DNA from: Candidatus Latescibacterota bacterium
GTDB lineage: Bacteria > Latescibacterota > UBA2968 > UBA8231
Direction: 5' to 3'
Length of the DNA stretch: 58,205 nucleotides
Assembly (NCBI GenBank): GCA_022827165.1
Contig: JAJDTN010000120.1
Location: 1 to 58,205 of the forward strand
Made by a program: the position numbers and the translations under genes. A model generated the notes under the pieces. That model made no database searches. It had not been told where the DNA came from and was given only the letters and a program-made list of their open reading frames with translations. Positions 34,543 through 43,153 of the stretch are shown piece by piece (the stretch's first letter is position 1; the number at the start of each line of letters is the position of its first letter).

Positions 34543-36204
34543 CTACCCCCCCGGCCGCACCCGCGGCCCGTTCAGCAGCCGCCCCAGCGAGGTGTAGCGC
34601 ACGAGCACCTGGTAGACGACCAGCAGGAAACCGGTAACCGCCACCAGCACGAGGACGAACTTCAGCGCCGAGGGCAGGGGCCAGTCGCGCACGGCGAACT
34701 GAGACCCGATGATCAGCGGCAGATGGGCCAGGTACAGCCAGTACGACGAATCCGAGAGATAGCGGATTCTCGAATTCTCGCGGGAGCAGATCCTGCGGAA
34801 CAGGCCCATGCAGGCGAAGGCCATCATCCAGGGATAGACCGCCTGCAACACCACCGCCTCGGTCCGGGCCGTGCCCGGGCCGAGAATCCCCTCGCCCAGC
34901 CCGAAGGCGCCCGTGGCCGCCCCCAGCCCGAGGGGGAAGAGGACCAGCAGTCCCGCCGGCAGCCCCAGCCACCACCACTTGCCCACCCGGCCGTCTTGGT
35001 CGTCGCAGTCGAAGTAGAGGGCGCCGAAGGCGAAGAACAGGACGTAGTAGAGGAACACGTGCGGCATGGGCAGCAGGCCCAGCGAAGTGTCTGCACCAAA
35101 ACCGGGGACGATCAGTCCCATGAAGGCCTGGGGCACCAGGGTCAGGGGGATGAGCCAGAGGAACCGCGCCGGCGACAGGATCAGCCACTGCGGCGGCTTC
35201 GGGCACTTCAGCCAGCCCGTCAGTGCGGTGACGAGGGCGAAGAGGAGCACGAACCAGCACAGGAACCACAGGAACCAGAGATGTGAGAACAGAGGCGCCG
35301 CGAACACGGGTGACTCCATCGCCTTGACATACCGGAATCCGGCTGACGCCTCCTCCGGCCTGGCGGTCTCCTCGCGATCATCACCGGGAGGTGATCCTCC
35401 GAACAGGCCGGCGATCTGAAGGCGTCCCGCCTTGACCCGCCCCTCGTCGAACTCGACCTGCAGCAGGTCCGCCAGGTACCGGGTGAGCTCCCAGTCCGCC
35501 TTCAGGGCATCCCGGGGGGTCTCTCCCCTGTGGTTGTTCGCGGCCGGGTCCGCCCCGTGGCGGAGCAGCACCTCGGCGACTTCCTTCCTGCCCAGGAAGG
35601 CGGCCGCGTGCAGCGGCGTTGCGCCGTCCTGGCCGCGGCCGTGCACGTCGGCCCCCTTTGCCAGCAGCCACTCGGCAACTTCCACCCGGCCGGCCAGGGC
35701 CGCCCACGCCAGGGGGGTAACCCCGAAGGCCGGATCCATCCCCTCCATGTCGGCCCCGTCCGCGAGGTGGCGCTCGACAGCGGCCGTATCGCCGTCCCGG
35801 GCGGCGGTCCATATGCTGTCCTCGGCGGCGGCCTTGGCCTCGAAGGCGGAGGCCATCGCCCAGCCGCTGATCCAGTTGACCGCGGGAACGATGGTGAACA
35901 CCCCGAGCAGGAAGGGCAGGAAGACGCGGCGCAGGCGATGGGAGAGGAGCGACTTCAGGCCCCGGCGGCGCCAGAGCATGGCGGTGAAGAACCCGCTGAG
36001 CAGGAAGAACACGGGCATGCGGAAGCCGTGGATGGCGGCGAACAGCAGGCCGTAGGACTCGCTCTGCCGGGTATCCTGCACCGGCCAGGGGAAGGGCGCG
36101 AAGGAGAGCCCGGCGTGCAGGACGATGCCGAGGAGCATCGCCGCGGCGCGCAGGGCGTCGAGGTCGTGGCGGCGCGGGTCAGGGGGCGGTGCGGGTGGGG
36201 TCAT
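34543..36204 (-). CDS. Acyltransferase-3 family membrane protein with ankyrin insert
   Basis: A 553-residue membrane protein of the acyltransferase-3 (OpgC/OafA-like) fold, which transfers acyl groups to glycans or lipids. DLDALRAAAMLLGIVLHAGL with a conserved His near residue 30, and GFRMPVFFLLSGFFTAML, are typical. Between the early helices and the remaining helices lie residues 129-225, an ankyrin block with about three repeats (GVTPLAWAALAGRVEVAEWLLAKGAD, then GATPLHAAAFLGRKEVAEVLLRHGAD). The insert likely faces the cytoplasm or periplasmic side and binds a partner. Acceptor unknown. Converges on the M56 gene. Confidence 0.8.
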   Translation of the reverse strand: MTPPAPPPDPRRHDLDALRAAAMLLGIVLHAGLSFAPFPWPVQDTRQSESYGLLFAAIHGFRMPVFFLLSGFFTAMLWRRRGLKSLLSHRLRRVFLPFLLGVFTIVPAVNWISGWAMASAFEAKAAAEDSIWTAARDGDTAAVERHLADGADMEGMDPAFGVTPLAWAALAGRVEVAEWLLAKGADVHGRGQDGATPLHAAAFLGRKEVAEVLLRHGADPAANNHRGETPRDALKADWELTRYLADLLQVEFDEGRVKAGRLQIAGLFGGSPPGDDREETARPEEASAGFRYVKAMESPVFAAPLFSHLWFLWFLCWFVLLFALVTALTGWLKCPKPPQWLILSPARFLWLIPLTLVPQAFMGLIVPGFGADTSLGLLPMPHVFLYYVLFFAFGALYFDCDDQDGRVGKWWWLGLPAGLLVLFPLGLGAATGAFGLGEGILGPGTARTEAVVLQAVYPWMMAFACMGLFRRICSRENSRIRYLSDSSYWLYLAHLPLIIGSQFAVRDWPLPSALKFVLVLVAVTGFLLVVYQVLVRYTSLGRLLNGPRVRPGG

Positions 36205-36278
36205 TGAGGAACCTTGCAGTCTCCAGTAACGTCCTGTACATCGGGGCTCTGCCGCCCTTTAATCCAGGAGGACCGGCC

Positions 36279-37832
36279 ATGCATGCAGCAGCCATCCCTG
36301 TCGTGAACCGGGCGGTATTGCCGCTGGTGGTACTCCTCGCGGCCGCGGCCACCCCCGGCGGCGCCGCCGCCACCAGCCACGCCGACACCAGCCACGCCGA
36401 CACCACCAGCCAGGCGGACACCCCCCCCAGCCACGCGGCCACCCCCGGCCAGGCGGACACCGCCGGCTTCGCGGACACCGGCCACGCGCCCTTCCCCACC
36501 CTCGTCCCCGACGAGGACCCCGACAGCCTCGGCGTGGAACGCGTCGGCGAGATCGTGCTCTTCCTCGCCCCCCGGGAAGGGGAGGTGCCCTGGGGGACCG
36601 ACCTCTATCTGGCGGGGGACCACGCGCTGATGGGGGATTTTCGCAGCCGCGTCCATTTCGTCGATATCTCCGATCCTGCCGACATGCGCAAGGTAGCCGA
36701 GGTCCGCACCCCCGGACCTGCGGTGGACATCAAGATCTCCGGTGATCTGGCGGTGATAGGGGTGCAGGAGACGGACATCGATATGGATGTGGACTTCGGG
36801 TTGCTGATCCTCGACATCTCCGATCCGGCCAATCCCGTCGAGATCTCGCGGCTCGAGGAGCCAGGCTGGAGAGGCGTCCACAATCTCTTCATCGACCGCG
36901 ACCGCCTCTATCTGGCTCACATGGACAGCCCGGGCCTGAGCATCGTCGACATATCCGATCCGGCGGCGCCCGTGGTCTCCGGCTCCTGGCGGCGCGAGAG
37001 CGACCTGCTGATCCACGACATCTTCATCCGCGACGGCATCGCCGTCGTCAGCGACTATTTCTTCGGGCTGATCCTCCTCGACCTCACCGACCCGGACGCA
37101 CCCGCCCTGTTGGCGGCCCTGCCCTTCCCGGAAGGCATCCACAGCGCCTGGGCCGAGGGGGACTACGTCTACTGCAACCAGGAGTTCGGCGGCTGGGATC
37201 AGCGTCTCCATGTCGTCGATATCGCCGACCCGCGGCAACCCCGGCTGATCCACTCCTTCGGCATGCAACCGCCGCCTCACGGTGAGATCCTCGGCCCGCA
37301 CAACCCGTGGGTCCGGGACGGGCTGCTGTACTGGGCCTGCTACGACGCGGGGTTGCGGGTCTTCGACCTGACCGACCCGGCGCGGCCGGTGGAAGCCGGC
37401 TACCACACCTATCCGGGCTCCGCCTGGAGCGCCCAGCCCCACGACGACGGCCTGGTCTACGTCGCCGACGGCGCGGTGGGCCTCCAGGCCTACCGGATCA
37501 CCCTCCCGCCGGCGGAGACCGCGGTGGGCCATGAGCGGGTGGATGGCCGGCCTTCTGCCTTCCATCTGGCGCAGAACTACCCCAATCCCTTCAACCAGTC
37601 GACGGTGATCCGCATCGGCCTGGACACCGCGGCCGACATGGAGCTGACCGTGTTCAACATGAGCGGACAGCGGGTCGCGACCCTGGCCCGGGGGCCCCAT
37701 CCGGCGGGAACCCATTCCTTCGTCTGGGATGGACGCGACCACCGCGGGTCGGAGATCGCTTCGGGCGTCTACGCCTTCCGGCTCCGGGCCGGCGGACGGG
37801 AGCAGACCCGCAAGCTGCTGCTCCTGCGCTGA
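36279..37832 (+). CDS. Secreted LVIVD-repeat protein with FlgD/type-IX-like C-terminal domain
   Basis: A 517-residue secreted protein. The signal peptide is AVLPLVVLLAAAATPG, followed by a Thr/Asp/His/Ala-rich linker. Beta-propeller LVIVD-type repeats then follow (VHFVDISDPADMRKV, LLILDISDPANPVEI, LSIVDISDPAAPVVS, LHVVDIADPRQPRLI, LRVFDLTDPARPVEA). It ends in a FlgD-Ig/type-IX-sorting-like domain (AQNYPNPFNQSTVI, FVWDGRDHRGSEIASGVY). This suggests outer-surface attachment or secretion by the type IX system or a relative. AGGAGG precedes the ATG. Ligand unknown. Confidence 0.87.
   Translation: MHAAAIPVVNRAVLPLVVLLAAAATPGGAAATSHADTSHADTTSQADTPPSHAATPGQADTAGFADTGHAPFPTLVPDEDPDSLGVERVGEIVLFLAPREGEVPWGTDLYLAGDHALMGDFRSRVHFVDISDPADMRKVAEVRTPGPAVDIKISGDLAVIGVQETDIDMDVDFGLLILDISDPANPVEISRLEEPGWRGVHNLFIDRDRLYLAHMDSPGLSIVDISDPAAPVVSGSWRRESDLLIHDIFIRDGIAVVSDYFFGLILLDLTDPDAPALLAALPFPEGIHSAWAEGDYVYCNQEFGGWDQRLHVVDIADPRQPRLIHSFGMQPPPHGEILGPHNPWVRDGLLYWACYDAGLRVFDLTDPARPVEAGYHTYPGSAWSAQPHDDGLVYVADGAVGLQAYRITLPPAETAVGHERVDGRPSAFHLAQNYPNPFNQSTVIRIGLDTAADMELTVFNMSGQRVATLARGPHPAGTHSFVWDGRDHRGSEIASGVYAFRLRAGGREQTRKLLLLR
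36372..36488 (+). repeat. Degenerate tandem repeats coding an ADT/SHA-rich linker
   Basis: A perfect 15-base unit (ACCAGCCACGCCGAC) occurs twice at 36372-36401, followed by related copies rich in GCGGACACC. It encodes the linker between the signal peptide and the propeller of the secreted LVIVD protein. Its repetitive bases make it prone to length variation. Confidence 0.7.
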
Positions 37833-37861
37833 AGGACCGCCGCTCCCCCGGCCGGCCCTCG

Positions 37862-39031
37862 TCATCCGGACGGACCGCGGACGCCGGTCCGGGTCTCCTC
37901 CACCACCAGGTCGACCACCGCCCGCAGGGCTTCCTCGTGCGAGTCGCCCTCCAGGCGGCGCAGCCGGAAGTGGTCGATCTGCCGGTCGGCGCCGGCGCCG
38001 GTGCGCACCAGGTGCAGGGCGTGGGCCAGCTCGGCCTCGCAGTCGAGAGCCCCGGCCTCCTCGGCCAGGTCCTCGACGAGGGCGGCGGCGTGCTCCTCGA
38101 TGTCCATGCGCCCGGCCCCCGAGGTGTTGCCCAGGAAGGCGAGGACGCCGTAGCGCTGCGCCAGCCAGCAGTTCTCGGCGATCAGCTCCGTGGGCGGCTC
38201 CGGCGGCAGGCCGTCCTCCCGGTCCTGGCGCAGCAGGCGCCGCACGAGGCAGGCGTAGAGAGCCACGACGCTCATGGCGTCGTCGATGGTCTGGCAGACG
38301 TCGCACACGCGCAGCTCCACCGTGGGATAGCTCCGGGAGGGGCGGATGTCCCACCACAGCTCGCCGGCGTCCTCGATGAAGTCCATGCGGCGGTAGTGGG
38401 CCACGAGGCGGTCGAACTCGGACCACGAGCCGAGGGGGCCCGGCAGGCCGGTGCGCGGCAGGCTGCCGAAGATGGTCAGCCGGTAGGACTTGAAGCCGGT
38501 CTCGCGGCCGCTGCTGAAGGGCGAGGAGGCGGAGAGGGCGTGGAGCAGCGGCAGGTGGCGCCGCAGGGCGGTCATGACCCGCACGCGGCTGTCCGGGTCG
38601 CCGAAGCCGGCGTGGACGTGCATGCCGCCCACGAGCAGCTCGCGGACCGCCTGCTGGTAGGTCATGGCGAACTGCTCGTAGCGCTGGCCGGCGGTGACGA
38701 CCTGGCGGTCCCAGGCGGCGAAGGGATGGGTGGAGGCGGCCAGGACCGCGGCGCCGTGGCGCGCCGCCGCGTCGAGGACCAGGCGGCGGGTCTCGTCGAG
38801 GGCGGTGCGGATCTCGGCCACCGACCCGCAGACCCGGGTGGTGGTCTCGATCTGCGAGCGGAGGAACTCGGCCACCACCTTGTGGGGGCCGCTCTCCTCC
38901 TGGCAGGCTTCGAAGATGCCGCGGTCCGGGTCCGGCAGGAGGTCGCGGGTGCGGGGGTCGACGAGGAAGAACTCCTCCTCGACCCCGAGCTCTATTTCGA
39001 GGGAGTCTCCCATGCCGGATTTCGTGGCCAT
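37862..39031 (-). CDS. ybdK: Carboxylate-amine ligase (YbdK/glutamate-cysteine-ligase-like)
   Basis: A 389-residue ATP-grasp-like ligase of the GCS2 family. The N-terminal ELGVEEEFFLVDP, EFLRSQIETTTRVC, HVHAGFGD and WWDIRPSRSYPTVELRVCD match YbdK-type carboxylate-amine ligases with weak glutamate-cysteine ligase activity. Alternative ATG at 39013 (MGDSLEIEL) trims only six residues. The true amine and acid substrates are unknown. It stands alone, with no glutathione synthetase nearby; the 118-base gap to the next gene holds nothing clear. Confidence 0.85.
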   Translation of the reverse strand: MATKSGMGDSLEIELGVEEEFFLVDPRTRDLLPDPDRGIFEACQEESGPHKVVAEFLRSQIETTTRVCGSVAEIRTALDETRRLVLDAAARHGAAVLAASTHPFAAWDRQVVTAGQRYEQFAMTYQQAVRELLVGGMHVHAGFGDPDSRVRVMTALRRHLPLLHALSASSPFSSGRETGFKSYRLTIFGSLPRTGLPGPLGSWSEFDRLVAHYRRMDFIEDAGELWWDIRPSRSYPTVELRVCDVCQTIDDAMSVVALYACLVRRLLRQDREDGLPPEPPTELIAENCWLAQRYGVLAFLGNTSGAGRMDIEEHAAALVEDLAEEAGALDCEAELAHALHLVRTGAGADRQIDHFRLRRLEGDSHEEALRAVVDLVVEETRTGVRGPSG

Positions 39032-39149
39032 GCGGGACTATATGGAGCTTCGATCGCCCGCGGTCAAATGGGCCCCGGCGGCGGTTCGGGCCGGGGCGCG
39101 CGGGACAGCCGGGGGCCTCCTCCCGGACGATCCTGGATCCTCCCGCCGC

Positions 39150-40136
39150 TCATCCGGCCAGCCCGCGCAGAAAGCCCACGGAGGCCTCGAACTGCTCCAT
39201 CTCCCAGGCGGCGCAGAGCCCGGGCGGCTGCCCGCGCTCGTGGGGGGTGCGCCACTCTTCGGCCGCCGGCCTCGCCGCCCGGTGCAGGTCGCCGAGGGCC
39301 TCCACCGCCCCGGGCAGGAACGGGCGCTCGGGCCAGGTCTCCCACCAGTCCGGCTCCAGCAGGCGGACGTGCCGCGCCGTGGTGGCCCCCAGCTCGATGC
39401 ACCCCTGCACCCCGGGAGACTCGGCCTCGAACCAGGCCAGCATCTCCGCCCAGTCGACGAGGCCGTCGCCGAGGGCGCAGCGGACGAGGCGGTACCCCGA
39501 CTCGGTGGAGTGGACCCGGTAGTCCTTGAGGTGCACGTGCTTGAGGAAGGGCCGCACGCCGCGGGCGAAGGCGAGGCAGGTCTCGCCGGCGGCGCAGGCG
39601 TTGCCCACGTCCATGGTCACCCCCAGGCGCTCGCTGCCCACCTGCCCGCAGAGCCACGCCAGCTCCGCCGAGCACAGGTCCTGGTGGTTCTCGATGCCGA
39701 TCTCCACGCCGACCCTCTCGGCGTGGGCCGAGGCTCGCTTCAGGGGTTCCACGAGAGCCTCCAGAAAGGCCTGGCACCCCTGGCGGCCGAGGGCGCGGCG
39801 GTCGCCCTCGAGGAGGCGGGTCAGGGTCGTCCGGACCACCGGCGCCCCCAGCTCGGCGGCCAGGTCGAGGGTCCGCGTCAGAGGCGAGAGGTCCGCGGCG
39901 TAGGCGTCGCTGCCGGTGTCGAGGAAGAGGGCGAGTCCGTCGGCCTCCAGGCGATGGCGCAGGGCCGTGCGCCCGGCGGGGGAGATGCCGTCGAACCAGT
40001 CCGGGGGGCCCTCGACGCCGGCCAGGCCGTGGCCGCCGGCCAGCTCCATCAGCCCCTCCAGGCTCCGCGGGTCGAGCCCCCGCCCCGCCCGCGGGTGCAG
40101 GCCGGAGAAGCTCCAGGCGCTCAGACCGACCTGCAC
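39150..40136 (-). CDS. Sugar phosphate isomerase/epimerase-like TIM barrel
   Basis: A 328-residue barrel of the AP-endonuclease-2 family. The metal-site motifs IGIENHQDL near residue 145, LGVTMDVGNACA near 170 and HVHLKDYRVH near 200 are present. It is longer than the other two such genes here, with a C-terminal extension rich in Trp and Glu. The GTG start lies 13 bases after the hisS stop and follows GGAGGGGCG, so it is probably co-transcribed with hisS. Substrate unknown. Confidence 0.8.
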   Translation of the reverse strand: MQVGLSAWSFSGLHPRAGRGLDPRSLEGLMELAGGHGLAGVEGPPDWFDGISPAGRTALRHRLEADGLALFLDTGSDAYAADLSPLTRTLDLAAELGAPVVRTTLTRLLEGDRRALGRQGCQAFLEALVEPLKRASAHAERVGVEIGIENHQDLCSAELAWLCGQVGSERLGVTMDVGNACAAGETCLAFARGVRPFLKHVHLKDYRVHSTESGYRLVRCALGDGLVDWAEMLAWFEAESPGVQGCIELGATTARHVRLLEPDWWETWPERPFLPGAVEALGDLHRAARPAAEEWRTPHERGQPPGLCAAWEMEQFEASVGFLRGLAG

Positions 40137-40149
40137 ACCGCCCCTCCGG

Positions 40150-41409
40150 TCAGCCCAGCTCCTCGGGGCGCTGCTCCACTTCGACGCCGGTGGCCAGGTC
40201 GCGCACCTTCACCAGGCCGCGCGCCCACTCCTCCGGCGCCAGCAGCACCAGCCGCGCGGCGCCGGCCGCGTCGGCGTGGCGGAAGGCCCACTTCATGCGC
40301 CGGTCCTCCAGGATCAGGTCGACGGAGCGCCCGGCGCGGCGCAGGCGGGCGGCCACCTCCATGGCCGGGCCGCGCAGGTCGCCGGCAAAGGCGAAGACCA
40401 CGTCGTCGACCTGGGCGGGCAGTTCCGGCAGCCGCCCGAGGTCGTTCAGCAGCTCGATGACGACGGCGTCGCCGAAGCCGAAGCCGCAGGCCGGCACGTC
40501 CCGCCCCCCGAAGGCCGACAGCAGCCGGTCGTAGCGGCCGCCGCCGCAGAGGGCGCGCAGCTCCCCCGCCGCCGCGAAGGCCTCGAAGACGACGCCCGTG
40601 TAGTAGGCCAGGCCGCGCACGAGGGAGGGATCGAAGCGCAGCCAGCCGTCGTACCCGTAGGCGGCGGCCAGCTCGAAGAGGCGCTCGAGATCCTCCAGGC
40701 CCCTGGCGTCGCCGCCCAGGGACCGGGCCTCCTCCAGGGAGCCGCAGGAGGCGAACTCGAGGGCGCGGTCGACGACGGCGGTCTCCACGCCGAGGCGCCC
40801 CAGCTCCTCCTCCACCGCCTCGCGGGGGACCTTCTCCAGCTTGTCCAGGAGCACGCAGACCGGTTCGAAGAGGTCGTCGCCCACGCCCCCGTCCTGGAGC
40901 AGGCCCTGCAGCAGCCGCCGGTTGGAGACGCGCACCTCCACCTCCCCCGCCCTGATCCCGAGATCCTCGAAGAGGGCCACGGCGGCGGCCAGCAGCTCGG
41001 CCTCGGCGGTGACCTCGGCGACGCCGAAGACGTCCATGTTCCACTGGAAGTGCTCGCGCCGGCGGCCCCGGGTCATGCGCTCGTAGCGCCAGCACTGGGG
41101 CAGGCTGAACCACTTGATCGGCAGGCCGAGGGCGCCCCCCTTGTGGAGCACCATGCGCGCCAGGGAGGGGGTCATCTCGGGCCGCAGGGCCAGGTCGCGG
41201 CCGGACTTGTCCTGGAAGGTGTAGATCTGGTCGACGATCTCCTCGCCGGCCTTGCGCACGTAGAGGTCGGCGGACTCGACCACGGGGGCGTCGTACTCCT
41301 CGAAGCCGAAGCGCCGCGCCGCCTCGCGGAAGCGGCCGTGGAGCCAGGTGCGCAGGCGCATCTCGGCGGGGTAGAAGTCGCGGGTGCCGCGCGGTGGCGA
41401 GAGGTTCAT
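40150..41409 (-). CDS. hisS: Histidyl-tRNA synthetase
   Basis: A 419-residue class II aminoacyl-tRNA synthetase that charges tRNA-His. It has PRGTRDFYPAEM at the start, motif 2 in the RYERMTRGRRREHFQWNMDVFG stretch, the histidine-A loop LAYYTGVVFEAF and motif 3 GGGRYDRLLSAFG. The C-terminal anticodon domain (DVVFAFAGDLRGPAMEVAARL) is present. The start at MNLSPPRGT was chosen because the longer frame adds 12 residues that are not conserved. It is followed by the TIM-barrel gene. Confidence 0.95.
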   Translation of the reverse strand: MNLSPPRGTRDFYPAEMRLRTWLHGRFREAARRFGFEEYDAPVVESADLYVRKAGEEIVDQIYTFQDKSGRDLALRPEMTPSLARMVLHKGGALGLPIKWFSLPQCWRYERMTRGRRREHFQWNMDVFGVAEVTAEAELLAAAVALFEDLGIRAGEVEVRVSNRRLLQGLLQDGGVGDDLFEPVCVLLDKLEKVPREAVEEELGRLGVETAVVDRALEFASCGSLEEARSLGGDARGLEDLERLFELAAAYGYDGWLRFDPSLVRGLAYYTGVVFEAFAAAGELRALCGGGRYDRLLSAFGGRDVPACGFGFGDAVVIELLNDLGRLPELPAQVDDVVFAFAGDLRGPAMEVAARLRRAGRSVDLILEDRRMKWAFRHADAAGAARLVLLAPEEWARGLVKVRDLATGVEVEQRPEELG

Positions 41410-41476
41410 GCGGAGAAGGGTCGGAGCCGGACGCGACGGTGGCAAGCGGCGGCCGGGAGAGGCCCCGGGGGGCCGG

Positions 41477-42028
41477 TCAGGAGAACAGGTCGGAGATCGG
41501 CAGCACCCAGCCCGGCACGACGTCGCCGCCCTCCAGGGACTCGCCCTCGACGAGGACGCGGATGTCGCCGCACGACCGGTAGCAGGTCACCGTACGGGTC
41601 CGCGGAAGGACGACGAGGACCAGGCGGCAGCCGGCGTCGAGCCAGTCGAAGACCTTCTCCTCCACTTCGGCGTGGGTGTCGCCGGGGGAGACGACCTCGG
41701 CCGCCAGATCCGGCGCCCCCGACCGGAAGCCCTCGATCCGGCCGGTGGCCGCTACCCGCTCGCGGCGCACGAAGGCCACGTCCGGAGCCCGGACCGTGTC
41801 GGGATCGGTGGCGAGCCGGAATCCGGTCTCGGCGGCGTAGACCCGCCCGAGGCCGTGGGCTCGCACGTGAGCGAAGAGCAGCCCGCTCAGGGTGGCGGCG
41901 ATCTCGCCGTGGGCGTCGCCGGCGGGCGTCCTTCTCCTCAGCTCTCCTGCCACGAGCTCGTAGCGGAAGCCGTCGTCCGGCATCTCCAGGAGCTCGTCGG
42001 CGGTGATCGGGCGGTCGAGGGTGGTCAT
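41477..42028 (-). CDS. Uma2-family (DUF820) PD-(D/E)XK nuclease-like protein
   Basis: A 183-residue protein. The DELLEMPDDGFRYELVAGEL start is typical of Uma2/DUF820. The restriction-endonuclease-fold core has APDVAFV near residue 82, PDLAAEVVSPGDT near 108 and EEKVFDWLDAGCRLVLVV, giving the acidic pairs expected. The ATG follows GAGGAGAGG. Uma2 genes occur in large paralogous families in cyanobacteria and similar genomes; biological role unknown, possibly a mobile-element or defence relic. Confidence 0.87.
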   Translation of the reverse strand: MTTLDRPITADELLEMPDDGFRYELVAGELRRRTPAGDAHGEIAATLSGLLFAHVRAHGLGRVYAAETGFRLATDPDTVRAPDVAFVRRERVAATGRIEGFRSGAPDLAAEVVSPGDTHAEVEEKVFDWLDAGCRLVLVVLPRTRTVTCYRSCGDIRVLVEGESLEGGDVVPGWVLPISDLFS

Positions 42029-42101
42029 GGGTCCTCTCCTCGGAGGTTCAGTATACGACAGGAGCCGGGAGGGGAATCACCGGATGCCCGGCCGGGGGCT
42101 G

Positions 42102-42971
42102 TCACGGTCCCGCGCCGCGGTCGACCAGCTCGCCGAGGACGACGGCGGCGAGGCCGAGGGCCATCCCCGGCAGCAGCCGGCGGCTCGGCCTCACCGCGGA
42201 CGGACTGCCGCGCCAGAGATCGAGGCAGGTCCGCGCCAGGAGCATGTCGAGGACGGCCACCGGCGCCAGGTAGCCCCAGCCGTAGATCCCCAGGAACGCC
42301 GGCAGCGGCGCGGCCAGGGCCGTGACGGCGAGGAGAGACGCGGCCACGCGCTCCGCCGCGCGCTTCCCGCGGAGGCTGGCCAGGGTGCGCGTTCCGTGCC
42401 TCCGGTCCCCCTCCAGGTCCTCGGCGCCCTTGAGGATCTCGCGCCCCAGGTGGTAGACCAGGGCGAAGGCCGCCGGGACCCACCAGCGGCCGCCGCCGCC
42501 GGCGGCGACGGCGCCGTACGGGAAGGTGGCCGCCGCCAGCACGCTGACCAGGAGGTTGCCCGGCAGCCCCAGGCGCTTCCACCACCAGTTGTAGAGGGCC
42601 AGCCCCGCGGCGACGGCGAAGGCGATCGCCCCGGGCGCCAGGCCGACGACGAAGGCGGTCCCGAGGCCGGCGGTCCCGAGGGCCGCGGACAGCACCAGGG
42701 CCGCCGCGGGGGAGAGGCGGCCCGAGGGCAGCGGACGGTCCGGGCGGTTGACGCGGTCGGCGGGCAGGTCGAGCACGTCGTTGAGGCCGTTGCCGGCGGC
42801 GGCCACGGCGGCGGCGGCCACGGCGGCGGCGGCGACTCCGGCGGTCGCGTGGGGATGGCCCGAGGCGAGGGCCCCGACCCACACCGAGACCGCGGTGAGA
42901 GCGCAGTTCGGGGGCCTCGCGAGGGCGGCGGCGGCCGCGGCCCGGACCCTCGGGCGGGAGAGCGCCCTCAC
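42102..42971 (-). CDS. UbiA prenyltransferase, DGGGP-synthase-like
   Basis: A 289-residue integral membrane prenyltransferase. The first Asp-rich motif NDVLDLPADRVNRPDRP (Asn64, Asp68, Asp72) resembles the archaeal digeranylgeranylglyceryl-phosphate synthase signature NDxxDxxIDxINRPDRP more than the UbiA or MenA forms. The second motif EDLEGD is near residue 185. FCB-superphylum bacteria are reported to carry archaeal-type ether lipid genes. A role in a menaquinone pathway cannot be excluded because of mqnB/mqnD. The gene is divergent from the HU gene. Confidence 0.8.
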   Translation of the reverse strand: MRALSRPRVRAAAAAALARPPNCALTAVSVWVGALASGHPHATAGVAAAAVAAAAVAAAGNGLNDVLDLPADRVNRPDRPLPSGRLSPAAALVLSAALGTAGLGTAFVVGLAPGAIAFAVAAGLALYNWWWKRLGLPGNLLVSVLAAATFPYGAVAAGGGGRWWVPAAFALVYHLGREILKGAEDLEGDRRHGTRTLASLRGKRAAERVAASLLAVTALAAPLPAFLGIYGWGYLAPVAVLDMLLARTCLDLWRGSPSAVRPSRRLLPGMALGLAAVVLGELVDRGAGP

Positions 42972-43062
42972 GCCCCGGAGCCCTCCTCCGGCTAGGCCTT
43001 GCCGAAGCGGGTGTTTCTTGAGCTAACCCCTTGAAAAAAAAGGCGCTTCTCCAAGATTTCGC

Positions 43063-43092
43063 TTGACATGGCCGCCGGGGCCGGAGTATGTT
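43063..43092 (+). promoter_or_regulatory. Promoter of the HU-type gene
   Basis: TTGACA (43063-43068), an 18-base spacer and TATGTT (43087-43092). The untranslated leader (about 55-90 bases) is unusually AT-rich for this genome at 43093-43130. It also contains an AGGAG at 43172-43176. Confidence 0.65.
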
Positions 43093-43153
43093 GTGCAACC
43101 ACTTTATTACCAATAACTAAGGTCACATTTCGCCACCCGGTCTGCGGTTCCCG

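Noticed and set aside
36372..36488. Short repeats considered as a CRISPR array
   Set aside because: Units are 15 bases, contiguous, in frame and without spacers; they encode a linker.
43028..43060. A-run near CTTGAAAAAAAAGGCGC examined as a terminator
   Set aside because: No convincing stem precedes the T-run on the minus strand, and it lies upstream of the divergent genes instead of after a stop.
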